Positions 45,973-57,679 of a stretch of 64,000 nt of DNA are shown here, one piece after another. The stretch spans positions 127,797,796 to 127,861,795 of the forward strand of contig CM060692.1 in NCBI GenBank assembly GCA_030686995.1. Reading direction: 5' to 3'. The stretch comes from Artemisia argyi (lineage: Eukaryota; Streptophyta; Magnoliopsida; Asterales; Asteraceae). How positions within the stretch are numbered: position 1 is the stretch's first letter; the number at the start of each line of letters is the position of its first letter. Below the pieces are notes generated by a model that did not search any database, was not told the origin of the DNA, and saw only the letters and a program-made list of their open reading frames with translations. A program made the translations under genes and the position numbers.

Positions 45973-48507
45973 CTAAAGAAAGTCACTTCCCTCAAATGGA
46001 GTGAGAGAAGGGGAAGAGACATTGATGGTAGAATTAATTGATCCTTGCACATTTAACACTTCTTCAAAATATTCATCGCATGTAACATCGATGACATCAA
46101 TTTGGTTAATTGCTTCTCGTTCAAGGTCGAGAAGATCTTTTGAAGTGTTTTCAATGTTAATGACCAATTTTTCATCGCCAACTCTTAGAGTCATTTCACC
46201 TTTGAAGACGTCGATTAATGCACGAGCCGTTTTCAAGAATGGTCTTCCCAAAATTAGGGGAACACGAGGATCGGCATCGAAATCAACGACTACGAAGTCG
46301 GCAGGGAAATGGAACTTGCCAACCTTCACAAAGACATCTTCAGCAATACCCTTCGGAACCGTAACCGTTCGGGTTGCTAATTCAAGAGTCATCCGTGTTG
46401 GTGTAAGCTCAGGAAGTGAAAGCGTTTGCCAAATAGAGAAAGGTATGAGATTTATGCTAGCGCCAAGATCAGCCAAGGCGAAGCATTCTTCAAGCTTTTG
46501 GAAATCACAAGGAATGAGAAATTTCCCGGGCTCTCCTAATTTTTCAGGAAGTTTCTTTAGAAGAACCGCCGAACAATTTTCATTCAAACGAGTTTTAGTG
46601 AGTTCAAACAATTTCTCTTTATTACTTAAAAGACTCCTGAAAGTGGAAGCAAACTTGGGCATATAGAGAAGAGCATCCGCGAAACTAATGTCGAAGTGTA
46701 ACTTTTGAAATATCTCAAGAAACTTCTTCATTTGATCATTAGTTTGTTCACGGAGTTTTTGATCATTAAGCCTTGAAGGATATGGGATCGAAGGCTTAGA
46801 AATGCTCTTAGGAAAAGCAAATTCAGGAATTGATGTTTGATTGACCGAAGGTTGGACATGTGCGGTACTTCGTGAGCTTGAGGGTTGCACCTTGTCCTTT
46901 GTAACCTCGGGTTCTCGTTCTATTTCCCCAATTGGTGGAGGAATAGGAGTCGAGGGTCCATCAATAGCTTTACCACTACGAGTGGTAATAGCTTTCAATT
47001 CACCCTTCGGGTTGGGAATGGTATTTCCCGGGAGAGTACCCGAAGTAGAAGCTTGATTCATTTGACTCATAAGACTTGCAAACATGTTCTCAATCTTACT
47101 TTGAGATTGTTCAATCTTGTGGTTAGTATTACGAAGTTCATTTTTAAGCTCATGACCTTGTCTCGACGTTGAAGATTGAAAATCATTCTTCAAATTGTTG
47201 ATTTGGTTTTGCATATTCCTCATGCTAGCTTCATTTGCCTTAATGTAATTAGCAAGTTCATTTGAAGCAACATTAGGAGCTTGGTGATTATGAGCTTGAA
47301 AACCTTGATTGAAATTACCCCCTTGATTTGAAAATTGATTATTAGGGGTATGAAATTGATTTTGAACATTTTGATTTCTTTGTTGATTTTGATTGAATCG
47401 ATTTGGATTATTGGGTTCAGAAAAACCGGGTGGACCACCTTGGTTGCTAGCACGATAGTTCGGGTCAACTTGAGGATGGTATTGGTTACCTCCTTGATTT
47501 GAATTACCGACTATTGCATTAACTTCAAATGGATTGCCATCGGTGGCAGTACAATTGTAATATGCGTACGGATCACCGCAAGTAACACAAACTTCAACCT
47601 TTTTGACTTCGGCAGGTTGAGAAGGAACTTTATTATTTTTGGTGAGAACCAAAGCATGGATAGCTTCAGTGAGCTTTTCAAGCCTAGCATCGGTGCTAGA
47701 TTGAGCCACGGGTAATGAAGTAGGAGGACCAACATTTACTTGTGAAACAACCGGCTTACTTCGTGGAATGCGGACCTTAGACTTATTTTTGATAATCACT
47801 AAAGCATCTCTTGTGGTTCGATTCAAGAAATTACATCCCGCGGAGGCATTAAGAGATTCTTGATCAATTTGGCTCACACCATTATAGAAAGTGTCGAGTT
47901 GCATTAACTCGGAAAAACCATGATGAGGACATTTACGAAGCAAATCCTTATAATGGTCCCATGCCTCATCGAATTTCTGTGTGAATTTCATGATCTCATT
48001 CTTGAGGGCCGTGGTTTTAGAAGGAGGAAAGAATTCATTCACAAACTTCTTAACCAAATCTTCCCATGTTTCAATCGATCGAGGGGGTTGTTTGTCAAGC
48101 CAATTCTTGGCAGCCCCATCGAGGGAAAACGGGAAGAGAAGAAGTTTGATTGCTTCCTCAGGGACATTTTTGCATTTGATGGTGGACGTGATTTTGTTAA
48201 ACCATCGAATGTGATCTTGAGGATCGTCCATTTCGAAACCACAGAATTAATGCGAGGTGACAAGGTTTATCAACCCCGTCTTGAGCTCAAAGTTGTTAGC
48301 CACGATGGCTGGAACAACGATAGCATCTCCGTAACCCTCGATGGGTGCTTGGAGAAGCTCATTCATAGTGGGCTCGACCACCATGATAGGAATAGTACGA
48401 ATCTCAGGTTCGACTATTGGATTGGTACGTCGTCGATTACGCCTTCTTCTTGGAATGTTGTTAAGCGATTGCAAAGGACTTGTTGACGTAGACGAACGAG
48501 TGCGCAT
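45973..48507 (-). pseudogene. gag-protease of the Athila-like element
   Basis: The ATG at 48507 opens MRTRSSTSTSPLQS, followed by an Arg-rich N-terminus (RRRRNRRR). A TAA at 48249-48247 stops the first 86 codons and the same frame reopens to 45973. The gag core has DDPQDHIRWFNKITS, GAAKNWLDKQPPRSI and WEDLVKKFVNEFFPP. A zinc-knuckle-like CVTCGDPYAYYNC (about 47592-47550) lacks the usual His (Tyr here). A Gln/Asn-rich stretch and a coiled coil follow. The protease has ALADLGASINLIPFS as active site and VPLILGRPFL as the second hallmark. A TAG at 45975-45973 separates it from the RT frame. Confidence 0.85.
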
Positions 48508-49014
48508 GCACCATAAAAAATATCAATTAAAACAATACCACTTTAACGACAAGGGAACTTAAACCAATAATCAAGAACGCAAGGTCGACTTCTAAAGAAA
48601 AACGCACAAAGGAGCGGGAGAGAAGAATGGATCTCTCACTGGGCGAAGTTTGTTGGATCGCCACATACGTTTCGACTCCTCTTAGAGTGTGTTTCTCGTT
48701 TAAAAGTTTTCCAAAACGCAAGTGATACAAAGGCAAGTTTTGATCTTTGGTTTGGGAACTTATTATGGTCACACCCCCAGTTGGTAGGTGTTCTGCCTTG
48801 GTTTGCGGTGGTAAGATTTTAATGTTGTTATTATTAAACACAGAAACGGGAAAATCTTTTTGTGTTTTTCTTTATCTTATATAGATATAATACATATATA
48901 GAAACAAAAGAAAAATATTTTTGGTTTTTTATAAGTTTTATGAAAGCGTAACTTCTTGCGAAGGTTCTACAAGACTTATCGTCTAAACCTTATCGAGACT
49001 TTCGACACACAACC

Positions 49015-49032
49015 TCCCTGACAGTGGCGCCA
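49015..49032 (-). promoter_or_regulatory. Primer binding site (tRNA-Asp-like)
   Basis: The minus strand TGGCGCCACTGTCAGGGA lies two bases inside the 5' LTR. It resembles the TGGCGCCGTTGCCGGGGA PBS typical of Athila/Tat elements with a few changes. Confidence 0.8.
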
Positions 49033-49034
49033 TT

Positions 49035-52000
49035 TGATTCGTTGTGTTTTGGTGTGAGCAAAAACAATTTATCAAAATTATCAACAAATGTGTAGTCTAT
49101 GTTATCGTGAGACAAATAGACGTGAAGTAATACGAGTAAACCTTTTAGGAAAAAGATTACCTCGCAAAACTCGTGAAAGTGATATTAAAATTATGGAACC
49201 AGGAAGTGATTTCCCGGGTCGTACCCCAATGAGGTATGAATGGAAAGTTTCGAGGAAAGATCGAGATTAAAACCTTGAATGTTTGGTTGTGAAAGATTGT
49301 TTGGTTTTTTGATACGTTAAATTAACGAAAATTACGAATTAACGAACGAAAACGAGATAAACGTAACCTAAATGGGAAATTACACTAAGGAATGCTACGA
49401 ACTATTTAAAATAACCTAAAAAGCTACGGGAAACATGTTAGGAAAAATGGGGAATCCTAAAACGTAATCTAAATTAAAAACACGACGTTTATTTAAAATA
49501 AACGTCAACGTACAAAATAAAACGTGAAATTTGAGCTACAAAGGTCCTACGGGTTTCCAATTAATTTTCTTATGCACTAAATGACAAAAGAAAATTTTAG
49601 AAAAAAGAAATATAATTTTTCAATAAAAATTCTATTTATTCCGGATTAAATATTATTTAAACTAAATTAAATTCTAATAAATACTAAAACTATTTATAAA
49701 AATCTGAAACTTTTTTGATAAATTCTACAAACTAATAAAATCCTAAGAAAAATATTAAAAGTGGTGGTTCAGTACAAAATTAAGCTAGGAATAAGCTAAT
49801 AAGAACTGGTTAAGTTATTTAAGCTAACAATAATGACTAGTTAAATATTAAATTTTGCAAATGTTTATTGAAAAAGACCCTAGGGCGCTTGGTACTTGTG
49901 TGTGGAGTGTATGTCTGTGATGTGCTCAGGTCTCAGGTTCGATTCCAACAAAACCCACTTTTTTTTTGCAAACATTTTTTTTTAGATTTTCTTTTCTTTT
50001 GCAAAACAGTTTAAACACAAACACAAAATACTTTTGGTGAAGCAAAATCTCTTGAAAACACAAACACAAAACCTTTAATACTAACAGTTTGCAAGATTTG
50101 GAAATCAAATTAAAACTTTTCTTTGCTTTCTCTTTGAAAACTGCCAAAGCCTCACAACTAATGCAAATAAGCTAAAGGGCTCAAATAAGCTTAAACAACT
50201 AAGTAACAACAATTAATCTAACAACAAAGAATAGCAACAACAAGATTCAAACAGCAACAAGAGATCAATTCTAGCTAAGATCATGAAGAACAAGCACAAG
50301 TAGCAGTAGCAGACCAGGCCCTGTAGCCCTGTTTAGGGGGTTGTGGGGCCCACAATAAAAATCGTAAAAATGAAATGAAGATGGATTCCTAAAGTCTAGC
50401 TGGGATATTTCACCCACAAGAAATTTCAAGTCCTGATTCTAGGCCCTAAATTCAGGAAAAATCACTCAACTTTTGGATTTCTTACTTACTTATGCAATTT
50501 GACTTTTCACTTTTGTAAGGAACTTTGACTAAAATGGATTTCAACTGCCTAAATCTCTTCATAGGTGTTAAATGAGCATGATTGTACATGAATTACTCAA
50601 TCACTAATATGAAATCTCTCAAATCATTACTATATCATAGGCAGTTTACACATTATGCAGATTTGAAATAAGTACTTAGCTGATTTTGACTTTTATAGAG
50701 AAAATGACCAAAGTAATGGTCAAAATGGACTGTATGAGACTTAGACTAGTGCACAATTGATTTATAAACCTTAATACCAACAATAACCTAGCAAATTCAC
50801 TTGTTCCAAACACCCCTTAATAAACTGATTTTAACAATTAAACAAGCAAACCACTAAGTTACCAACCCTAATCAATTAATTAACTAAGAATATGCTAAAA
50901 CAGATTCAAATAAGCAAGGAGCAACAAATATAAGCAACTATTATCAAGAATCTCAAATTAAGTTTAAAACATGGAACAAAACCTACTTGGCATCCAAAGC
51001 TTTGCAAAGGTATGAGAACCAGGGACCATAGAACACCCTATATGTCTCCCAAGAGACTCTAAACCATATTCACCACCATCTGCTTCTGCTTCTCTTCTTT
51101 CTTCTTCAATTTTTTTTTTATTTTTTTTTTCTGTTTTTCTTTTCTCTTTTGATTTTCTGCTTCCTTTTGATTTAGTTAACTTAAATAGGCTTAAAGTTAC
51201 TTTCTCAGATCACACAAACAACATTTACATAAGTAAACTAGTAATTTGAAAGATTGAATGAAAATACGAATTTTCTTAAACTGAATTGAAATTGAAATTA
51301 AACTTGAGAGTTGGAAATACAATTGAAAACTAAATTAGAATACAGAAAATACAAAGGAAAAAGGGTGCCTTAATGGCTTACAATGCTTCACTATTTATAC
51401 ACTAATGGTGGTAGGTAGAAATTGTCCCTCTTGTGTTTCATCCTCTAGAATTAGGGTTTCTTGAGCTTCTCTTGACCATTGCGATGCAATCCCCACCGTT
51501 TGATTAGATTATAAACAATCTCAGCCTTCCATAGCATTTTGGCGCCAAAACAAGTTTTGAGGATTGTTGACCTGGAGTGGTGTTAAGTAGGGTTTTGTGA
51601 GGAGGGAGGAAGTTAGTGGGGTTGGGGATTGTGTTGGGGAGCTTTTGAGGTAGGGGAGATGGAGTGTTGCAGGGAGGTGTTGGGTGATGGTGGTGAATAC
51701 TGTGGATAAAACGGGGGAAGGGGAAAAGGGTAAGTTTGACCGTTTGACTTTTGTGTTTTTATTATAAACCGTATAATAGGCTTTGGGCTTGGGAGGACAT
51801 TGGGCCAAGGGATTACTTGTGGATCAGGTTGGGTTAGTATTTGGTATTGGGTTTGGTTTTGGCTTAAAGGTGTCCATTTGGTGTTGTAACTTATTAAATC
51901 ACAAGGACCATTAGTGTAATATTCTGAAAGTTAAGGGATCAAATCTGCCATATTTTCCAAACTTCTACCAAGGACCATTGTTGTCATTCCATAATTTTCC

Positions 52001-52430
52001 AAGGACCATTTGATCAATTTTCTTCAAAGAATAATTCCCGGGTCACTTTTGTCATTTTTCCAAACTATAGGGACCAAAGTTGTACAACTTCCAAACTTTT
52101 CACTTCAGGGACTAAACTTGTTCATTTTTTGAAAGCTTTTTACCCAAAGATCATTTTTGACTTCTTTTGACTTTTAAGAAACTTGGGTTGACTTTTTATT
52201 TGAAATAAATGCTTAGGGACTAGTTTTGACAATTTTTTGAAAGTTGGGGACTGAAACTGCCAATTATGCAAACTTTGTTTGTTTTTCATTTGTTTTCAAT
52301 CATTTTGCATTTGAGACATATAAAACACGATCTTTGGGATATTTTCATTATTTTGATGCGTTTATGAGTGTTTTCACGTGTTTTGGCAGTTAAAATACGG
52401 TAAAAATGATGAGTATTTACATACTCATCA
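49035..52430 (-). repeat. 5' LTR of the complete Athila-like element
   Basis: It pairs with 38603-41997. It ends at 52430 with the same 10-bp inverted repeat (52407-52430). The minus-strand TATA is at 51400-51391. It is followed by the TSD GATAC. Minus-strand ORFs in it (50147-49926, 51808-51521) are duplicated in the other LTR and show no protein similarity. Confidence 0.9.
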
Positions 52431-52435
52431 GATAC

Positions 52436-52822
52436 CAATTGGTTTGTTTATGCTAACAAATAACCCAGCCCATAATAGTTATCCTTTTTTTTTAACAACT
52501 GCCCATAATAGTTGTTATTAGTAAAGTATAAAATTTAAAATGCATTTTTATCCTTACAAATCCCAACCTTCATAATTTTAGAAGTTATCACGAAACTTAA
52601 TTTAAATATATAAAATTTATGGGCGAATACAAAAGTGGGTAACTATCATTAAATAAAATAATTAATAAAGTCGATAGCAAAGAATATCCGCACCTACCAT
52701 AATCAATGTTTATTCAATTCCCTATATTTTTTATTTAAACACCTATACCGTCCAAGATTGAATCAAACATTCACTCAATAACTTTTAAAATTATGATGTT
52801 CATAAGAGATGAGTACTATAAA
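52436..52822. other. Gene-free AT-rich DNA between the Athila-like element and the Copia gag
   Basis: This is either the continuation of the truncated older Athila-like copy or genomic flank. It holds no LTR, PBS or ORF. The nearby words cccataatagtt occur twice (52471 and 52501). Confidence 0.4.
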
Positions 52823-54429
52823 AAAGGAAAAAAGTCAAGAAGTTAAGGAAGAATATGTTGAAGCATCAGTTTGAGAACTTTTCTACAATAAGTGGAGAAA
52901 AGCTTGATGGTACATACAACATACTTAATCAACTTGTTAGTCACTTAAAGCTTGTTGGTTATGTTGTTCCTCAGGAAGATGTAAACCTTAAGTTTCTTAG
53001 AATTCTAGCAACTGAATGGAGCATGCATACAGTTGTTTGGAGGAATAAGACTGATTTTGAAACTATGAAGTTAGAAAGCCTCTACAACAATTTGAAGGTG
53101 TATGAACCTGAGCTGACTTCTTCAACTACTTCATCATCTGCTACTCAAAATATTGCATTTGTGTCCTCAAAGACTAAAGGATCTCAAGAATCCTACTCTA
53201 CTGCTTATGGGGTATCTGCTGCTACAACTGATGGATCTGCTGCTAGTTCTATTGATAATAATTCCATTAGTGATGCTGCCATATGTGCATTCTTGGCTGA
53301 TCTGACAACCAATACAAGGTCACAAGTTCTTAATCAAGATATGGATCATATTGATCCTGATGATCTTGAAGAAATTGATCTTAAATGGCAGATGACTATG
53401 TTGACCTTAAGAGCAAGAAAATTCTTGAAGAGGACAGGAAGAGAAGTCAAGTACAAGGCTAAAGAAAATCTAGGTTTTGATAAGTCAAAGTTGAAGTGCT
53501 ACAATTGCAACAGGAAAGGCCACTTTGCCAGAGAATGTAGGGCTCCAAAGAAGAATGCTGAAACTCCAAAGAAGACCTTTGAAGAATCAAAGAATACCAC
53601 AACTGCATTGGTTTCTTGTGATGGGTTGGGTGATTATGATTGGAGTGACATGGCTGAGGAAGAACCAAATTATTCTCTGGTGGCTCAAGTCAAACCAAAA
53701 GTGCATAACTTTGCACTTATGGCCTATGCATCATCATCTTCTGGATCTGACTCTGAGGTATCTAATGATTCTGATCTATCTATGTGTTCTTTTAAATCAT
53801 GTGCTGACACTATAGAAGAACTTAAGTCTAGGAATGAGAGCCCTATAAAAGAAGTTGAACACCTAAAACTTGATAACTTAGGTTATAAAACAGGTATTCA
53901 AAATGTGGAAAGAAGATTAGAATATCTCAAACAGTGTGAGCTAGAATATGTGGATAGAATTAACCAACAGAATGTTGAGATCTATAAGAAAAATAATGAG
54001 ATTGAATTTCTCAAGAATAAGCTAGAAGAAGCAGAAAAAGATAGGGATGCAGCTCTTGCTGAAAAAGATAAACACATAGTAAGAGTTGAAAAACAACAAT
54101 TTGCTTTAGATCTAGTAAATAAGTCTATTGAGAGTCTTTTGATGAGAAAAGGAAGTGGAATAGGCTACAATGAAGTTGCTCCTCCAGTTAAGAGTACTTA
54201 TGCTCCACCAGGAAAAGAACTGTCTTTTATAAGTGAGTTAGACATGGAAAAACCTGTAGGTGAATCTAGTACTAGTGTCACAGAAACACCTAAGGTTAAA
54301 GTTAGAAAATTTCCTGATGCTCCTATTATTGAAGAGTGGAATTCAAATAGTAATGAGGAACATGGTGACCTAAAACAAAGTGTGAAAAAGGAAGAAATTT
54401 CTACAAAAGTTGAACACGTTAAGTTGTGA
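52823..54429 (+). pseudogene. gag of the SIRE-like Copia element (5'-truncated)
   Basis: The frame enters without a start codon near 52823 (KKLRKN) and has its first ATG at 52855, so the N-terminal part of the gag domain is missing. It holds the C-terminal half of the Copia gag domain (LKFLRILATEWSMHTVVWRN, LYNNLKVYEPEL) and a Ser/Thr/Ala-rich linker. A CCHC zinc knuckle CYNCNRKGHFAREC lies at about residues 215-228, then the acidic DWSDMAEEE and a long coiled coil at about residues 335-425. A TGA at 54427 ends the frame just before the solo LTR insertion. Confidence 0.75.
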
Positions 54430-54438
54430 GACCTGTGT

Positions 54439-56190
54439 TGTAACACCCCCAAAATATCGCAACGGAAGACTGTGTCACTTGGGGTGCTACTTCATAATAC
54501 AAAGTACAAGTTATAGAAAATGACCTCTAAATGAGAAGTTTTGAAAAGTTACCATTCGATTAATGAATTCAAAGTTACAAACTTGAGATTCCAAAGTATG
54601 ATACATAAATGTATACAAAATGTTTTGAATGGTAAATGATAAAAAGCGTAAGTCTTCAGAATATGCAGCTTGACTCTATGTTCCACGCACTAGCTATCGC
54701 CTTACTAACCTGAGATAAACATGCTAAAGTGTCAACATAATGGTTGGTGAGTTCATAGAGTTTGTCTTAAAACAGTTGAAAAGTCTTTAAAGAATATTCA
54801 CACAGCAAAGGCATTGTGAATCCACTCAGTTGCAAGTCCCGCCCATAACAACACTTGCAACCTGTGTGTTCACAACCCACTGCTAAAATATAGTGTGATA
54901 AAGACATGTATAAGTTCATAACAATAGTTAAGCAATTAGTTGTGAGTCTCTACTTCATCTCCGAAGACCTCACTTGGGAGCCAATTCCCAAAGACAACTG
55001 GGAGCCAATTCCTAAAGACAACTGGGAGCCAATTCCCAAAGATAACTACTAGCCACTAAATAGAATAACGCAATTAAGTATAACACAATCATGTATGTAT
55101 GAAATCAAGTATAATGCAATCAAGTATAAGACAATCAAGTATAAAACAATCAAGTATAAAACAATCAAGTATAAATGTTTTGAGTATTTGTACAAGTAAG
55201 CAAGTAGTTGAGCATGTATCTCCCCCAAAGAGTTAAAACAAGTATAAAAAGAGTAGGGGCTATGACTCACAGTAATATGTAAAAGTTTAGAATTTTTGTG
55301 AAAGTAAAAACAAGTATTTGAGCATGTATCTCCCCCAAAGAGTTAAAACAAGTAAATGAGAAAAGTGGGGCTACGAACTCACCTGATAATAACTGATAAA
55401 TGATACTAGAAAATTGGGCAACGCTTCCGCATCTAAATTCAAGTATCCATTTCCTAAACCTCTAAAATCAACTCAATAGCTCCCATATTAAAAACCCATC
55501 CTTGGAATTAGCCGATCTATTCTTACCAAAGTTTTAAGAAATTTCTGAGGACTACAGCTCCTATCCACCATTGTGTAGCTCTTAATCTAACCGCGTAAAC
55601 ACAAAATAAACTATATTTTTACGTAGAGAATACTTATGCAATCAACTTATCTGTATAACTCGAAGCCTAAAAATCAAGTATGGAGGATGTATGGAGGGAG
55701 AAAGGTGGAGGAGGAGGGAAATGTATGTTTTTCTGTGAAATAAAATAAACTAGTTTCCTTTCTATTTATAGTTAAAATTTCTGAAAATATCTAGATATTT
55801 TGATGAATAGTGTTTAGATATTTATGTGAATAGTGTGTTAAATATTTATGAAGAGAATTTCAACTTGACTTCTCTTAATGAGATATTTTGTAAGATATTA
55901 TCTAAATAATATTTAGTTGATGACTAGGTATATGATTAGGCAAGATCATTTAATATGTATTAGTTAAAAGGTGGTGCGGGTATCGGAGTGAATAGTAAAA
56001 GTGAATAGTAATTTTTAGAAAAAAGTTCCAAGTTTTTTTACTGACCCAAAATATGATGAATAGTAAAAAGTGAATAGAAATTTTTAGGAAAAAGTTCCAA
56101 GTTTCTATACTGACCTAAAATACGATGAATAGTAAAAATGAATAGTGAATAGTAGAAATGAATAGTAATCCGAAAATATGAATTGTTACA
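54439..56190 (+). mobile_element. Solo LTR, 1752 bp, Tekay/Del-like Ty3/gypsy, TSD TGTGT
   Basis: It starts TGTAACACCCCC and ends TTGTTACA. The exact 5-bp TSD TGTGT flanks it (54434-54438 and 56191-56195). Removing it reconnects the Copia gag to its C-terminal part. The TGTAACACCCC start is common in Tekay/Del LTRs, which is the basis of the family call. It contains three tandem arrays: 24 bp x3 at about 54976-55047, 15 bp x6 at about 55074-55170, and diverged 75-bp units with gaatagtaaaa at about 55980-56165. No internal region, PBS or PPT adjoins it. Orientation is taken from the TG...CA ends and is not certain. Confidence 0.8.
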
Positions 56191-56194
56191 TGTG

Positions 56195-56812
56195 TTGGCT
56201 AAGAACATCTCTAGGAAAACGGTTGAATATAATGAGATACCTAGAGAACAGATGAATAGGTTTGATAATAAGCCTAAGGGTAATCAGAGAAACTTTAATA
56301 ACCTGATTTCGAATAAGTTAGGTGATGAGTTTCAATTAAAGAAGAAGGCTTGTTATAAGTGTGGTAGCTTTAAGCATTTGATAAATAGTTGTAAACACTC
56401 AAGGGTGAATCATAAATATGTTTCAAAAAATACTCACCCTCATCCCAATAGAAATATGATTCCAAGGGTTGTGTTGTTAAGATCTGGTGCAACTAGATCT
56501 ATTTTTGCTGCTAAATCTAACGGTGCTTTTAAAACTACAACTGGTTCTATTGCTGGCTCTGCTGCTAGTAAGCACTCTGCTGCTAGTACAAAACTTTCTA
56601 CTTCTGGGCCAAAAGTTCTAACGAATACAGTTGTTGGAAATCATTTTTATGCGGTTAAGTCCTCAGCTTGCTGGATTTGGAAACCTAAATCAACTGTTTC
56701 AAATAATGTTTCCAAAAACAACGGTGCATCAATGGACTTAAAGAAATTTGACTATGTTGATGCACAAGGCAGATCCAAGTCAGTAATGGCTTGGGTCCCC
56801 AAGAGAAACTAA
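56195..56812 (+). pseudogene. gag C-terminal/linker part of the SIRE-like polyprotein
   Basis: The frame resumes after the solo LTR with VLAKNISRKTVEY, has a second zinc knuckle CYKCGSFKHLINSC, and continues through a Ser/Ala/Thr-rich linker with SAAS words. It ends DAQGRSKSVMAWVPKRN. This is the usual word just before protease in these elements. A TAA at 56810 precedes the protease frame. The ATG-like start at 56183 lies within the solo LTR and is not real. Confidence 0.7.
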
Positions 56813-56827
56813 TTTCTCTATTTTCAT

Positions 56828-57676
56828 GTGCAGGGCAATCTACAGGATGAGCTAAAAGATATTGTTATTGTTGATAGTGGATGCTCTGGACACATGACAG
56901 GGGATGAGTCTCAACTTAAAGACTTTGCGGCTTTTGAAGGTGGTTATGTTGCTTTTGGGAATGATCCAAAAGGTGGAAAGATTATTGGCAGAGGTACACT
57001 AAAAACAGGGAATTTCGACTTTGAGAAGGTGTTCCTTGTGAAAGGGCTTAAGTTTAACCTATTTAGTGTCTCACAAATGTGTGACAAAAAGAACTTTGTT
57101 CTTTTTACAGACACTGAATGTATGATTCTTTCTCCTGATTTTCAGTTACCAGATGATAAATTTGTGCTATTGAAAGTCCCTAGAACTGAAAATATATACA
57201 GTGACCATATTAAGAACATTGTTCCCAAAAGAGCTTTGAATTGTCTAATTTCAAAGGCCACTCTTGATGAGTCAAATTTATGGCATAGAAGACTTGGACA
57301 TCTGAATTTCAAGACCATGAACAAGTTAGTGAAAGGAAATCTTGTGAGAGGGATGCCTACAAAGATGTTTGAAAATTGTGAAACTTGTGTTGCATGTCAA
57401 AAGGGTAAACATCACAGAGTTTCATTCAAGTCCAAGACTGTGAACACAATTACCAAGCCCTTACATTTACTTCACATGGATTTATTTGTGCCTGATTTTG
57501 TGAATAGTTTGAACAAGAAGTCATATTGCCTAGTTGTCACAGATGACTTTCGTAGGTTTACTTGGGTAATCTTTCTAGCTACTAAAGATGAAACTTCAGA
57601 GATTCTCAAGGCATTCATAACTAGAGTTGAAAACCTGAATAACCACAAGGTGAATAGAGCAATGTATGGTTTATAT
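56828..57676 (+). pseudogene. Protease and N-terminal integrase, fused by deletion to RT
   Basis: The protease active site is VDSGCSGHMTGD. The integrase zinc module (LWHRRLGHLN, CETCVACQKGKHH) and the first two parts of the DDE core (LHMDLFVPDF, VTDDFRRFTWV) follow. After RVENLNNHKV the sequence jumps to RAMYGLY, which is RT. The integrase C-terminal half and the N-terminal half of RT are therefore missing. The junction near 57648 contains aaggtgaa, a word that would fit both partners. A TAA at 57677-57679 replaces the Gln of the YGLHQAPRAW-type block. Confidence 0.8.
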
Positions 57677-57679
57677 TAA

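Larger units (their letters stand above)
38603..52430 (-). mobile_element. Complete Athila-like Ty3/gypsy retrotransposon, 13.8 kb, TSD GATAC
   Basis: The LTRs 38603-41997 and 49035-52430 (3395 and 3396 bp) differ at about 1-2% by eye. The 5-bp TSD GATAC is exact (38598-38602 and 52431-52435). In element (minus) sense the order is 5' LTR, PBS (49032-49015), leader, gag-PR, RT-RNaseH, IN, a non-coding 3' region with hairpins, PPT and 3' LTR. The polyprotein would be one long frame but has TAA at 48247-48249, TAG at 45973-45975, TAG at 44392-44394 and a frameshift near 44145. The RT type, long LTRs and tRNA-Asp-type PBS point to Athila. No env-like ORF is seen. Confidence 0.92.

Noticed and set aside
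46001..46666. 221-codon plus-strand ORF
   Set aside because: Exact shadow of the gag-protease gene on the other strand.
47920..48486. 188-codon plus-strand ORF
   Set aside because: Shadow of the Athila-like gag.
56183..56194. Start codon of the gag C-terminal frame
   Set aside because: These bases belong to the end of the inserted solo LTR and its TSD.
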